Source of the DNA: Cladorhizidae sp. MBARI D1340-BT2
Taxonomy: Eukaryota; Porifera; Demospongiae; Poecilosclerida; Cladorhizidae
Direction: 5' to 3'
Assembly (NCBI GenBank): GCA_028752905.1
Contig: JAQNBH010000009.1
Coordinates: 24,660,370-24,724,369 of the forward strand
DNA: 64,000 bases
Part shown: piece by piece, positions 1 through 12,000 of the stretch
How positions within the stretch are numbered: the first letter of the stretch is position 1
How the letters are laid out: every line of letters starts with the position of its first letter
Program-made: the position numbers and the translations under genes
The notes under the pieces: generated by a model
What the model was told of the DNA's origin: nothing
Seen by the model: the letters and a program-made list of their open reading frames with translations, nothing else
The model's database searches: none

Positions 1-81
1 TGCTTCATACATGTACAGACTTTAAATATTAGAGGTGTGTGTACAATTTCGGATAAGGGGTATGCAAAATAGTGGAGCCTG

Positions 82-270
82 CAGGGGTGTATTTAGGGGG
101 GGGCGGGGGGGGGCATGCGCCCCCCCTTGTATCATTCTCGCCCCCCCCCCTTGAAATTAGACACCACCCTTATACATTACATACACCATCATTGTATCAT
201 TCTCGTCCCCCCTTATTTTTCCATATCTGAAGTTCGCCCCCCCTTGGCAAAATTTCTGTATACAACCCTG
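82..270. mobile_element. Short hAT-like MITE with G-rich/C-rich arms
   Basis: A 189-bp palindromic insert. The left end reads CAGGGGTGTATTTAG and the right end, reverse complemented, reads CAGGGTTGTATACAG; both lead into G runs, giving a G-rich left arm and C-rich right arm. CAGGG-type ends are typical of hAT elements. No clear 8-bp target duplication is visible, so the family is inferred. There is no coding capacity. Confidence 0.5.
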
Positions 271-871
271 GCCGAGGTGAACATTTTGTTTGCTGCAGGG
301 ATCTCTGACCATACAACACTCCTATGAACTTCAAACTTTTGTGGCCGATTGCTTCTCAACAGCCCTACTCTAGATTTATGATGACTAAGTGGGCTTCAAT
401 TTTAGAAGGTAGAGATGTCAACATTTTTAACTTTTCTTCCTAGATTTTGTGTCTTCTTGGAGCAAGATTGATCATATAGTGTGTATAAAAAGTATCATAA
501 CGTCATAATGAAGAATCCAGGAGAAGGGGGAAAAATGACAGATCATGTGTAGTAAAAGTATGAGCGAAGGAAAAATAAAAAATAAAATAAATGGAGCACT
601 CATCCGCCCTTAATTAAAAGGTATTGCAGCTAAATAAAGAAAGAAGCGACCCCCCCTCCTAAAAAAACACTTGAGGGTCACCATCTTTACTGGTCAGCTG
701 AGATACTGCTACCTACGTATCAGCAAGCTCTGGCTGGCTGATGCTGTTTGTCATCTCATGGCCATTAGGTTAGTGGGTATGCACTGTGTAAATCCTGTAT
801 TGCAGAGTGCAGTAGCACACCCTAGATTGACCCACTTTTTTAAAATGAAGGACAGTGACCCCTCATAAGAC
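271..871. other. Intergenic, no gene seen
   Basis: AT-rich sequence with only short ORFs, no splice-supported exon and no recognisable protein similarity. Confidence 0.5.
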
Positions 872-1010
872 AACAACAAAGCTCACACCACAGCTATACT
901 CACCCATAGTTGCCTAAATCTTGATTTCAGCTGTTGATAGCTCCAAAAATACTTTCAGCGTGCCTTAAATCTTTTGAATCTTTCGCTAAAGTAGTAAACC
1001 AGCAGCACAA
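872..1010. repeat. Dispersed repeat A, copy 1
   Basis: Shares an ordered set of words (CAACAACAAAG, CAGCTG.TGATAGCTCCA, AAA.ACT.TCA...TGTGCCTT, AAGTAGTAAAC) with copies near 10222-10342 and 17246-17400. This looks like a non-coding interspersed family, such as a MITE or SINE relic; the ends are not resolved. Confidence 0.4.
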
Positions 1011-1070
1011 AGAAAACAGAATGTGTGAAAAAAATGAAATTCATTCTCGAGGATCTGTTTTTGTTTGTTT

Positions 1071-1378
1071 CTCTCCCATCACATCACTTGCTGTAGGTCC
1101 ACTCATCCTCTCCATCACATTACTTGCAAAGTGTAGGTCCTCTCATCCTCTCCCATCACATTACTAGCTGTAGGTCCACTCATCCTCTCCCATCACATCA
1201 CTTGCCGTAGGTCCACTCATCCCCTCCATCACATCACTTGCACAGTGTAGGTCCACTCATCCTCTCCCATCACATTACTTGCTGTAGGTCCACTCATCCT
1301 CTCCCATCACATCACTTGCACAGTGTAGGTCCACTCATCCTCTCCATCACATAACTTGCACAGTGTAGGTCCACTCAC
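1071..1378. repeat. Minisatellite, about 36-40 bp unit, about 8 copies
   Basis: Tandem copies built on CATCACATCACTTGC followed by GTAGGTCCACTCATCC and a CTCTCC spacer. Two subtypes alternate, with CTGTAGG or CACAGTGTAGG in the middle. Copies differ by point changes and 3-4 bp indels. Confidence 0.85.
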
Positions 1379-1690
1379 ACTTAAAAAAAAAAAGTACCAG
1401 AAGACTTCAAATCTCCAAATGCAAATAATATTTTCTTGATTGTAGAAAAGAGATGTGGGGTAGAGCTGCTCATCGATGATGCAATCAAGCAGTTTTATAA
1501 TTAGAATAGAGTTAAAAGGTTGTTATTCTTGAAAACATGCCCATAGCTATGCTATGTACATGTACGAGTGAGCCCCCCAAATAGCTCATGAACTTTCCTG
1601 CATCTTGCACGGTCTATTCCAAGGCTTTCTGGAAGGCCATCTGCTGATAACAGTCATACCTACATGTAGCTAGCTAGGTGGGAACCACTT

Positions 1691-1902
1691 TCAATCCCTT
1701 CGCTTTTGAGAAAGACAGTAATCCTGGATGGATTTCTTTGTTGTAAGCACCACGAAGTGATCTGTAGCCTTTGTTTGCATATCTGTTTCAACGTCCTTGA
1801 AGGAGGCTGTATCTGGCCCTGAGACATGGTATGTGGTGATATACATGTGTAGTGTCCAACGAGAGTGATCAAGTTTGAAAAAGTGTCTTAAACCTGCAGA
1901 CC
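1691..1902 (-). CDS. Candidate terminal exon, unidentified gene
   Basis: On the - strand a CTTCAG acceptor (alternative CTGCAG 9 bp further in) opens a frame of about 69 codons ending at TGA 1691-1693. The peptide includes HMYITTYHVSGPDTASF, KATDHFVVLTTKKS and a basic end QKRRD. Composition looks protein-like and has no repeat character, but I do not recognise the family. It could pair with the candidate exon at 2231-2475, although the phases do not join directly, so a missing exon or a false call is possible. Confidence 0.3.
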
Positions 1903-2017
1903 CTGAAGTTCACACTTGGTGTAGTCCACCACAACAAAAAACAACAACAAAAAACAACAACAACTATGTTGCATTGACCAGTCAAAGAAGGAAAAAAACA
2001 AAGAACAAAACTTGCCT

Positions 2018-2130
2018 GCATCCATGTAGACCACAACCAGTTAGATGACCTTGTACCCTTTAAAATCAAATACACCAATATTGTACTGTTAATGATGCGT
2101 ATTATTTAAATGGTAAAGAGTCATCTAGGT
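2018..2130 (-). repeat. Dispersed repeat B, copy 1 (inverted)
   Basis: Its reverse complement matches 28862-28945. Both share CTTTACCATTTAA near one end, TTTTAAAGGGT in the middle and AACTGGTTGTGGTCTACATG near the other. This is a second short interspersed family with no coding capacity. Confidence 0.5.
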
Positions 2131-2230
2131 TGTGGTTGCATCAGTCATGTTTCTTTTCTTAAAAAAAAAGGTTAATCCAACACAGTTGTTCCGAGTACAC
2201 AAGTATACAGTATGTTCAGCCTACTCTTAC

Positions 2231-2475
2231 CATATATATACATGTACACAATATGGTATAATATTAACTATTTCATTATGCACAGTGAAGTAAAGGCATT
2301 CGTGCTTTTCCAAAGGAGTCTGTGGTAGTATCAGGGAGAACTCGACTTTTCTTCCTTTCTTATACACACACCTTAAGATCTGGTTGTTTAGCGCCACCAC
2401 ATATCTCCGGACCAGCAAGAAACCCTCCAAACAGGTGTTTGCAAAGCAGTTTCTGAATAATGACACCCATTCATA
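2231..2475 (-). CDS. Candidate internal exon, unidentified gene
   Basis: A 245-nt open stretch on the - strand bounded by TTTCAG (acceptor) and GTAAGA (donor). It reads YEWVSLFRNCF at the start, LLVRRYVVALNNQ in the middle and KHECLYFTVHNE near the end. The mixed hydrophobic and charged composition is protein-like. I cannot assign a family. No transcript evidence can be seen. Confidence 0.3.
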
Positions 2476-2850
2476 CTGAAATTACGAGAATACTTTGCAT
2501 ATTTTTTAGGCATAGCAGAAAAAGTAGGAGCTGTGAAAAGAGGGTTGGGAACCATCTCGAGCTAGTCTACCTACGGCTTCAGCCATGAGCTGGCATGCAC
2601 TATCTCTCGAACCTTTCCTTGGATAGATCGTAAATACAGCAGCAGTTAGTCTCGCACATTTTCTTCATAGTTTGCCTCTAATACGCATGTACAGAGCTGA
2701 TAAGCTTCGAGACAAGTGCTTCCTTAGATACTGTGGGATGCTTAACAAAGACGAGTTAGAATGACAGTGAATACAGCACCTCACAGCTGATAGATGCTAA
2801 TCATCCGGAGTGCCAAACATCCAGGAATTACGGCATCTACATATATATAT

Positions 2851-3670
2851 ATACCGTAAAGTACGCAGCAAGCGCCCTCCACGTAGCAAGCGCCCACTAG
2901 GCTGTTTTCAGCGATCTAGGATTTTGTAGGGTTCACGTAGCAAGCGCCCACTATATAGAAATTGATCGTAATATAAGCGCATGCGCCCAAATAGATTTAT
3001 TCAACCGCACCGGCGTGCAATAACGTTGCAATACGCACCGCTGTCGTCTGTTCAGAAAACATCTTATTTTTTATTGTTGGCAGAACTGTTACCTGTAATT
3101 GAAAATGGCACACAGTCATGCAGGGAAAAAAATAAGAAGCTTTACTGTTTCTTTCAAGACTGAAGTTGTGGAATGGTACAGGACAACAGGCATGCAAAAT
3201 GTGACCCACACAGCGAAAAAATATGGAGTAGATCGAAAGAGAGTTAGAGAATGGAATGATAGAGCGTTCCTTTCTCTCTTGTGGCATCTCCAACAGCATT
3301 GATGGCTCTGAGGATAGTCTAATTAGGGATTGCATTCCGACGCTGAGCGAAGACAGAGAGGAGAGAGATAGCGACGAAGATCCGTTCGCGGATTTGGATG
3401 AAGATGTGAACGACTTGGCGTCTTTCAGTGAACCTGAGGAATAGCACTAGCTAAATTTTAGTTTCCAGAACAAAATAACATTGTAGCCTAGACTCGAGAT
3501 AGATATTGCATATTGCTTGAACTCGTCGACTTTATTTGTTTTGTTTCAAAACAGCCCGATGTGCGTTATTAAGAATTATTTCACCAACTACATGTAGCAA
3601 GCGCCCACCCCTACGATTTGGGGGTTGAAAGGTAAGCGCCCGTGGGCGCTTGCTGCGTACTTTACGGTAT
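2851..3670. mobile_element. Pogo-like DNA transposon, 820 bp, perfect 27-bp TIRs
   Basis: The left end begins ATACCGTAAAGTACGCAGCA at 2851-2877; positions 3644-3670 are its exact reverse complement over 27 bp. The element lies in TATA-rich DNA. The subterminal word GTAGCAAGCGCCCA recurs inside both arms. The interior carries a severely deleted transposase (3099-3444), so the copy is non-autonomous. Perfect TIRs suggest recent movement. Confidence 0.85.
3099..3444 (+). pseudogene. Internally deleted pogo/Brinker-type transposase
   Basis: The 5' part (3099-3302) encodes a psq/CENP-B-like helix-turn-helix that would bind the element ends; visible pieces are RSFTVSFKTEVVEWYR and KKYGVDRKRVREW. 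After REWNDRA the frame changes, and 3302-3444 encodes only an acidic tail (DSDEDPFADLDED ... SEPEE, stop). The DDE catalytic region expected between these parts is absent. A fused head and tail inside intact TIRs is what internal deletion of an autonomous element produces. Confidence 0.7.
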
Positions 3671-3813
3671 ATATAATATATGCCAACTTGTAGAATAATT
3701 TACTGTTTATGTATTCTAAGTTTTGTCATTACGAACTTAGCATGCACTAGAATAATAATATGTATTTTTGAAGGGTATAAAATCTAGAAAAAGTTTAAGC
3801 ACACCCCAATTTC

Positions 3814-5432
3814 GCTAGCACCACTATTACCAGTCTCTCAAGGTTGATGTCTTGCTCTCTAGGACCACTATTACCAGTCTCAAGGTTGATGTCTTGCTCT
3901 CTAGCACCACTATTACCAGTCTCAAGGTTGCTCTCTTGCACCAGTCTCAAGGTTGATGTCTTGCTCTCTAGCACCACTATTACCAGTCTTAAGGTTGATG
4001 TCTTGCTCTCTAGCACTACTATTACCAGCCTCATGGTTGATGTCTTGCTCTCTAGCACTACTATTACCAGCCTCATGGTTGATGTCTTGCTCTCTAGCAC
4101 CACCAGCCTCAAGGTTGATGTCTTGCTCTCTAGCACCAGTCTCAAGGTTGATGTCTTGCTCTCTACCACCACTATTACCAACCTCAAGGTTGATGTCTTG
4201 CTCTCTACCACCACTATTACCAGCCTCAAGGTTGATGTCTTGCTCTCTAGCACCACTATTACCAGCCTCAAGGTTGATGTCTTGCTCTCTAGCACCACTA
4301 TTACCAGCCTCAAGGTTGATGTCTTGCTCTCTAGCACCAGTCTCAAGGTTGATGTCTTGCTCTCTACCACCACTATTACCAACCTCAAGGTTGATGTCTT
4401 GCTCTCTACCACCACTATTACCAGCCTCAAGGTTGATGTCTTGCTCTCTAGCATCACTATTACCAGCCTCAAGGTTGATGTCTTGCTCTCTAGCACCACT
4501 ATTACCAGCCTCAAGGTTGATGTCTTGCTCTCTAGCACCACTATTACCAGCCTCAAGGTTGATGTCTTGCTCTCTACCACCACTATTACCAGCCTCAAGG
4601 TTGATGTCTTGCTCTCTAGCACCACTATTACCAGCCTCATGGTTGATGTCTTGCTCTCTAGCACTACTATTACCAGTCTTAAGGTTGATGTCTTGCTCTC
4701 TAGCACTACTATTACCAGCCTCATGGTTGATGTCTTGCTCTCTAGCACCACTATTACCAGTCTCAAGGCCTTTTGATGTCTTGCTCTCTAGCACCAGTCT
4801 CAAGGTTGATGTCTTGCTTTCTAGCACCACTATTACCAGCCTCAAGGTTGATGTCTTGCTCTGTAGCACCACTATTACCAGCCTCAAGGTTGATGTCTTG
4901 CTCTCTACCACCACTATTACCAGCCTCAAGGTTGATATCTTGCTCTCTAGCATCACTATTACCAGCCTCAAGGTTGATGTCTTGCTCTCTAGCACCACTA
5001 TTACCAGCCTCAAGGTTGATTTCTTGCTCTCTAGCACCACTATTACCAGTCTCAAGGTTGATGTCTTTCTCTCTAGCACCACTATTACCAGCCTCAAGGT
5101 TGATGTCTTGCTCTCTAGCACCACTATTACCAGCCTCAAGGTTGATGTCTTGCTCTCTAGCACCACTATTACCAGCCTCAAGGTTGATGTCTTGCTCTCT
5201 AGCACCAGTCTCAAGGTTGATGTCTTGCTTTCTAGCACCACTATTACCAGCCTCAAGGTTGATGTCTTGCTCTCTAGCACCACTATTACCAGCCTCAAGG
5301 TTGATGTCTTGCTCTCTAGCACCACTATTACCAGCCTCAAGGTTGATGTCTTGCTCTGTAGCACCACTATTACCAGCCTCAAGGTTGATGTCTTGCTCTG
5401 TAGCACCACTATTACCAATCTCAATGTCTTGT
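3814..5432. repeat. 42-bp minisatellite, about 1.6 kb
   Basis: About 40 copies of a unit beginning CTCAAGGTTGATGTCTTGCT and ending CACTATTACCAGC. Shorter 33-bp variants lack nine bases (ACTATTACC). Most length changes are multiples of three, so frames stay open on both strands for hundreds of codons (the - strand reads NLEAGNSGAREQDI repeats). Variation falls at all codon positions, so I treat it as non-coding. It could still lie inside an exon of an unidentified - strand gene. Confidence 0.9.
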
Positions 5433-5631
5433 TTTTGATCAAAAGTATTTAGAGCGTACACTGCATGTACCAAATAACCAGGGCTACAATGGCATATGCA
5501 CTCACTACCCACACATATATACACTACAGCAGTAGTGATGGTAAAATAAAGGGAACCCCCATTTTTTATCAGCGGTTACCAGCATACTATAATTTATAGG
5601 AATGTTCTACACATATATTTGCAGGACACCA

Positions 5632-5724
5632 CTAAACCACAAACTTTCTCACCTTCTTCCTCTTCTTCTTATCCTCATCATCATCAGAGTTGAAACCTTC
5701 TGAATAACTCTTTATGGCATGCAT
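5632..5724 (-). CDS. Candidate acidic/basic tail exon
   Basis: A - strand frame follows a strong polypyrimidine-AG acceptor (C run then AG). It starts at MHAIKSYSEGFNSDDDEDKK, continues KRKKVRKFVV and stops at 5632-5634. A GTGAGA donor lies within the lysine stretch, so an alternative exon end is possible. The acidic-then-basic pattern resembles a nuclear-protein tail; family unknown. Confidence 0.25.
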   Translation of the reverse strand: MHAIKSYSEGFNSDDDEDKKKRKKVRKFVV

Positions 5725-6011
5725 CTGGGGGGGGGGGCAAAAAATGATCACAGTGAGCTCCGTAGCACACCCACAACCTTGCTGTATGCACTTGAACAGC
5801 TCAGATAGTGTAACCTCCCTCATCTAAACCCCTCCCTCATCTGAATCCCACCCAAGTGGCAGGCACACACTATCCGCTCTACACCTCAACCTTAGGAATA
5901 TTCACAAGTCTGCAACATCACAATAGTGTGTGTGCATAAGATTAATGTGGAACAGGGGAACACAGCAGAGACAAGTCAAAGGCAGGAAAACTGTGCACAT
6001 GGTGAACCTAC

Positions 6012-6093
6012 CTGCAGGAAACCAACTCTTGTAGATTACTAGTGACTCTGGGCTACCAAATACCATATTTGTTATTGGCTGAAGTTGTAACAT
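6012..6093 (-). CDS. Candidate small exon
   Basis: An 82-nt stretch on the - strand between TTTATAG and CTGCAG/GTAGGT. One frame reads MLQLQPITNMVFGSPES then LVIYKSWFPA. Splice signals are good but length and similarity give little support. Confidence 0.2.
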
Positions 6094-6319
6094 CTATAAA
6101 TAGTCAATGTATATATACAAGTTTTACAATATTCTGCAGTATCTGTAAAACAACTCTTTTTTCCTTTATAGACTGTTTGTGTTACCTGTTCTGAAAGTTT
6201 CTCTTGCTTGATAGTACATTTTCTTTGTTGGTAGATAATTGTAAGTCTTATCAAATGTCTTGTTGTTCTTAAACAAAGGACTACTAAGTTACATTTAAGT
6301 AGAAGTAAAGTAATTTTTG

Positions 6320-6610
6320 CTGTTGTTTTTCTATTGTTGTTTTTGCTATTCTTACCCTCCTTGCTATTGTAACTAGTGGTTTTTTATTGTTTGTTATTGT
6401 TGCTGTTGTTGTTTGTTATTGTTTGCTATTGTTACTGTTGTTATTGTTTGCTATTGTTAATGTTGTTATTGTTTGCTATTGTTAATGTTGCTATTGTTAC
6501 TGTTGTTGTTTGTTATTGTTTGCTATTGTTACTGTTGTTATTGTTTGCTATTGTTAATGTTGCTATTGTTACTGTTGTTGTTTTCTAGTTATTGTTGTTG
6601 TTTGCTATTG
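6320..6610. repeat. TTG/TTA-rich simple repeat
   Basis: Degenerate array of TTATTGTTTGCTATTGTTACTG words. Long leucine/valine ORFs here are composition artefacts. Confidence 0.85.
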
Positions 6611-6794
6611 CCCAAAACTGGAAAAAAACGTCTGTTGACTTTGAATGCCCATAACTTTTTTTTTAATAATTGGTTTGTGTAGATAATGTTATGCTCAAAT
6701 TGTTGCTTGTTCTATGTGCTTTCCAATGATATATAAAATATCTCTAGAGGCATGTTTTGTCAGAAGATGCATGCAGAAATGCATGCATGTTGTT

Positions 6795-6990
6795 GTTAGC
6801 TATTGTTGTTGTTTGTTATGTACAGTTGATATATATTATTGTTGTTTTTGTTGTACTGTTACTATTGCCATTGTTTGCTATTGTTATTGTTGTTGTTATT
6901 GTTGACACCATTGAATAGTTGTTCATGCCATTGTTTGCTATTGTTATTGTTGTTGTTATTGTTGACACCATTGAATAGTTGTTCATGTTG
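6795..6990. repeat. TTG-rich repeat with 60-bp tandem duplication
   Basis: A unit starting TGCCATTGTTTGCTATTG occurs at about 6867 and again at 6927, essentially identical, inside a TTATTG-rich tract. Confidence 0.8.
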
Positions 6991-7577
6991 TGGTTTTGAT
7001 GATGCTCCACTCACTGTCTTGGCTGTACAGCGAAGAGAGAGTATGGAGGGGCACAGGAGTGCACATGTACAATAGCACAGAGGATCCCGATCCTTCTCCT
7101 AGAAGGCTCACTGCGCTAGTGTTGTTCTTATTCTAGGCAAGAAGATTGGTGGGTGAGCAAGCACAAAGCATCCCAACCCCCGCCAGGCATGTGAGGGTCG
7201 GATTTAGGAGACGGCAAGGGAGGTAAGACAATTGGGAGCAAGGGATGATGATGAGAGAAAGACATGGTACTTTCTAGTGCTAACTAAAGATCCATCTGTT
7301 AACCAACTCATATTGTGTTTTTATTATTTTATTTTATGAAGATCGAAACAGTTGGGTTGAAACTTTGGCTTAAAAAACAAAACAATTTGAGCTGGTTAAA
7401 AGATAAATCTTCGGTTTACATCTTATGAAGGTGGATAAAAATCATTTCCAGCACCACAAGATCGACAAAAACACACACGTGTAAAATAGAGCAAGAAACT
7501 AAAAACAGCAGAAGATGCGAGTTGAAAGCTCTGAACAGACAGATCGACACAAAGTGGACATGCCAGGAGAGCTTATA

Positions 7578-7823
7578 AGCACTACTGAGAGAGGCTGATG
7601 GGGCTGAGATAACAGAAGAAAGAGCTATTTAGAGACATATATACATGTAATCAAAACCATAGTCATTTTCCCCCCAAGGCCACCCTTTGTTATTTCTTTA
7701 AGCACTACTGAGAGAGGCTGATGGGGCTGAGATAACAGAAGAAAGAGCTATTTAGAGACATATATACATGTAATCAAAACCATAGTCATTTTTCCCCCAA
7801 GGCCACCCTTTGTTATTTCTTTA
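7578..7823. repeat. 123-bp exact tandem duplication
   Basis: AGCACTACTGAGAGAGGCTG starts at 7578 and 7701; the two units are near identical through TTTGTTATTTCTTTA. This is a recent duplication with no coding content. Confidence 0.9.
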
Positions 7824-8981
7824 GGGATGATAACAGACACATCCACAGATATGACCTCCCATTTCCAATGATAGTGGATGCACCTGCAGGAAGTATGCTT
7901 CATGGTAAACGTGAACCAAAATTATGGCAAATCTCCACAAGTTGTTTTCTACAAGGCTGTATCAACCCTGATAAGCACTGCAGTTGTTAAAATAGAGTGG
8001 TTTACTGCAAACAGCATGTGCAACTGAAGGAGCTGAAGGAGCAAATGATTTAGAACACAATCAGGAAGAACAGTGAGATAAACCTCTTCACCCGAGTCCA
8101 TCAAGCATTAGCTACATGTAGCTAAAATGGCCATTATGCTAAACACTAGCGTGATAGAGAAATGAGTACTTTGTGTACTTTTGCTTCTAGGCAAATTAGC
8201 AGATCAGCATTGCAACCAGATATAACCAGATATAGTCATTAGCATGAAAATAACACAAATGATTCTTATTGTTTTGTTGCCACAGAAACACCAAAAATTA
8301 ATCAGGAGCAAGCATGGGTCTAATATTTTGGCCCTAAATGGTTAACGAGTGAGGAGGTTAATCGTTATTGAAGGTGAGACCAATAACTGTGCAGGGTACA
8401 CGACCTTGTTTTCAAAAAGCAATTCCAAATGAAAGGAATTCTTAGAACATGTGTAGCCTGGACGGTCACAAGCACTGGCCTTGACAGGAGGACCAACTAG
8501 GTCAAAATTTGATTTTGCTAGTGGAGAACATGAGCCATACATCTTCAAATAAGCTCACCAATACTTACCTACATTGACAAAACTATTGTCAAGGTTACAC
8601 AAGGCTACAAATACACAACTTCACAGTTATAAGTACACCAGTTGAACCACAAAAAAGATTTCTCAAGGAACACAAGAATGTCAGTCGACATAGATCTTAA
8701 CATGCACACCACAGGATAATGCAACATGGAGATATATTTGAGGAGGGTCGCATAACCAAGGATTAAGCAATTGGTAATATAATTCAACACACATTAAAAA
8801 CAAGCCAACATAAATTGATAATGTACGTCGCTAAAATATATTTTCAGGCTATGATCTAAATATTCACCTCAAAGGGTCGTCCCTGAACTCAGACCATCAC
8901 CCATTCAGCGCCGTTTCCCTCCTAAGGTAATGGTCACCTCTAGTGCGCTCTATTTGGAAACATAGCGTTTTCAGTTCAGTA
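7824..8981. promoter_or_regulatory. Upstream region of the eIF4H gene
   Basis: No supported exon here. The last 100 bases before the ATG at 8982 (GCGCTCTATTTGG, CATAGCGTTTTCAG) are likely core promoter plus 5' UTR. No convincing TATA box is visible, and the transcription start cannot be placed from sequence. Confidence 0.3.
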
Positions 8982-9064
8982 ATGGCAGACGAGTTCTTCG
9001 AGTCGAGAAACAGGGGTGGAGGCGGTGATAGCGAAAAGGAGTACCAACAAGCGATGGCGGACAA
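8982..9064 (+). CDS. EIF4H: eIF4H exon 1
   Basis: Begins ATGGCAGACGAGTTC (MADEF) and ends in phase 2 before GTATGT. Encodes residues 1-27 plus two bases of Lys28; the MAD start resembles other animal eIF4H proteins. Confidence 0.85.
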
Positions 9065-12000
9065 GTATGTGTGCATTTTTGAACAAGTACACTGACTTAA
9101 GTATTAAGTGAAAGTGGTTTAATGCCACAGCTGTAACTATAACATTATTTAAGAGTTAGTTATGATTAAACACAATGCACATGAGCACTAGACTTAGTGT
9201 TATAGTACCATTTTTGCATGTGGATGCTGCAAGCACGTACTGGTCTTTTGAGTCTGATATGTTCTTGCTCCATGTGTCGAACACATGGCATATCAGTAAT
9301 GAGAAGTTATATATTTGGTCACTAGATTTTTTAAACATAATATGTAGTTTTCCTTTGTAAATTTATTATTGTTGTGATGACCATTACCAAGTTACACATG
9401 GCAGCTGACTGACAGATTACGATGCATAATTGAGGGAGTGGTACCACAGATGGCGGAAGCCAACGTATACATAACTTATATACGGTTATAACTTACTTGA
9501 GCAACTTCTTATCGTCCTTATCCCCCTTCCCTCCTTTCCATGCATACCTTATGTACAAGGGGCCCATTCATTATAAGTTTCCTAACAAAATTGTGTAGTG
9601 CATTGCATGGACTAATCTGATACAAGTACAGCAGGATAATTGGTAAAGGTCATCAACATGCTCAACCCGATGCATGCACAGTGATTGAGCCTACCTAGCT
9701 AAGCTAATTTATTCAGCAGCAGCATGTATTCGTAGCGAAGAAGTGAACAGTCAGTTTTGCTATGATTTGCCAGTTTTGCAGTTATTTTGTTACAAAGTTC
9801 TTGGAGGAGAGGTGCTCACTATATAGAAAGTGGAAACAAAAAAGAAAGGAAACGAGACTTACCAATGTAGAGAGCACAAATGCTTAGAAGACCCTTTACC
9901 TTTGGTGTCATTATTTGTCCCTTTGATCATAACCCATGCTCACTAGCCTCTAGTCTAGTGTGTATGTGTACTGGTCAACAGTGAAGTTGATGGTTGAACT
10001 GATTACCATGTCTGGTAGAAACTGGTAGACTGCACATTGAATGTTTCGCCAGGTATTAGTGGTCCAAATAGGATTATACAGCGACACTGGACAGTAAGTA
10101 ACTACTAAACTAGAGTAGTATATATATCCCTGGCCTTGCATTGTGCTCCGTGCCTGCAAATCTCTATGACTCAACTGCCATTGTAGTCATATTGCCTATT
10201 TAAAAATGACATGACAAAAACACAACAAAGAAAGCTTGCATCTCTGCTGAAGTGGGGGCAGTTATTACATGTAGCTCCAAAACCACTTTTAGTGTGCCTT
10301 GAATGTTTTGCTTTAAGGTAGTAAACTGGCAAACCTAAAAACCTTGAAATTTGTGTTTAATAATCATTTATACCCTTCACTCTACATTACTTACTTTTTC
10401 CTGTACACACAACTTGCATACAAAAAGGTCTATAGTAAAATCAGTTTTCCAATGCATTGCCATGACCTATCTGTTTCTCTATTCAGTAAAGTATAAAATG
10501 GGTAAAGGTCATCACAAGATAATCGTGCTCAGTTGTTTACTGAAACGCTTACTCCTATGTGACCAATGCTTACACCGATAATAGCTGATAATAGAGTATT
10601 AGCAGCCACTTATAGCATGTAACATTACCACAACCAGTAGAAATATCACCATGGATATGGGACAATACTTCATACTTCACACAGACCTTCAACAGTACTG
10701 CTTGTGTGTGTGTGTATTGCATTAATCACCATTTAGTAAAGAATAAAATCTGTTATAGTTAGTTAATTTCTGGAATTATTCTGAGCAACTGTTTCAAATG
10801 CCTTGAAGGAGGCTACTCAACTATAATATAGAGGAACACAGCAACAAAAAATACAATGTCAGATGAGCAGCAGGCCATTGACCAATTTCCGACCAATGTA
10901 CCCCAATGTACCAAAATGACCGAGAAGACAGCTTTTGGTCTGTCAGACGGACCAACCAATATTTGTGTGTGGCTAATCTCGATCAAGCATGTCAGACACG
11001 TGCAGTAGTACTTGCATTTTTTGGTATAGTAATCTAGTACTAGGTACGTAACTGTTGCTTAGCTAACAACAAACACAAGCTGTTTTAGTATTTCTCCGCA
11101 AGTTGTTAGCAATGACTCGGAGTATCAGTATCTCAGCCCCAAAGCCAAAGAGGAGGATGGGACCTTGTCCGTAAGAACAACTTGCAAAGAAAAAACTAGA
11201 ACAACTTGCGCTTGCTAGCTACTCAACAACTGTAGACCAATTAAAACTTGACAGCTGTGAAGCAATCGGCTATGGGTTCTAGTCGATATGTTTCCGTTAT
11301 TTAGAACCATTGCCCACTGCCCTAAATGTAATTTTAATTTTTTTTGGTTTTATTTTTATAGTGAATATATACATACATAGTAAATTAATTGAACTTCCCT
11401 CCTCCAGGGATCGAAACAAAACTAATGTGAACAGCGATGAAAACAGGTGCGGTTTATATAAAAAATTTAAAAAAATAAAAAAATAGGTTATATTCTCCCC
11501 TCCCCCGTGACAACTGGTGGGGAGTGGCCCTTGACATCACAGCATCTGAGGATCGATTGAAGCAGCTGTAGACATCGAAACGCCTACTGAAACATAGATC
11601 AGAGTCGCTCTCAACATTGACACAACTGAACAGATGTTCAGTTATCACCTCAGCACCGTACCCTCGATTGAACCAGCTCCTGGAATCGCTACAAATGGAG
11701 AACAGCTTGACTGGAGTGGCTTCATTATTGCCTCATCTCACTGGCCACTCGACTGCAGTAGCTCTCAACATCGCCATAGCTGAACGCCGTATCCAGACAT
11801 TGCTGCAGTTGACTGATGCTCGATGCAGTAGCTCTCTACATCACTGTAGCTGAACGCCGTTTACAGACATTGCTACGGTTGACTGATGCTCTGACTTATG
11901 CTCGAAGCAGTAGCTCTCTACATCACCACAGCTCACAGGCCCTCGACTAGATACTGGATTAGCTGTTGGAATCCACAAAGCTGACCTGCTTCTCGAATGC

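Noticed and set aside
3814..5432. Overlapping 500-codon ORFs on both strands read as genes
   Set aside because: Both strands and several frames are open only because the unit is a multiple of three without stops.
6320..7010. Leucine-rich membrane proteins from the TTG-rich tract
   Set aside because: Low-complexity translation of TTATTG repeats on both strands.
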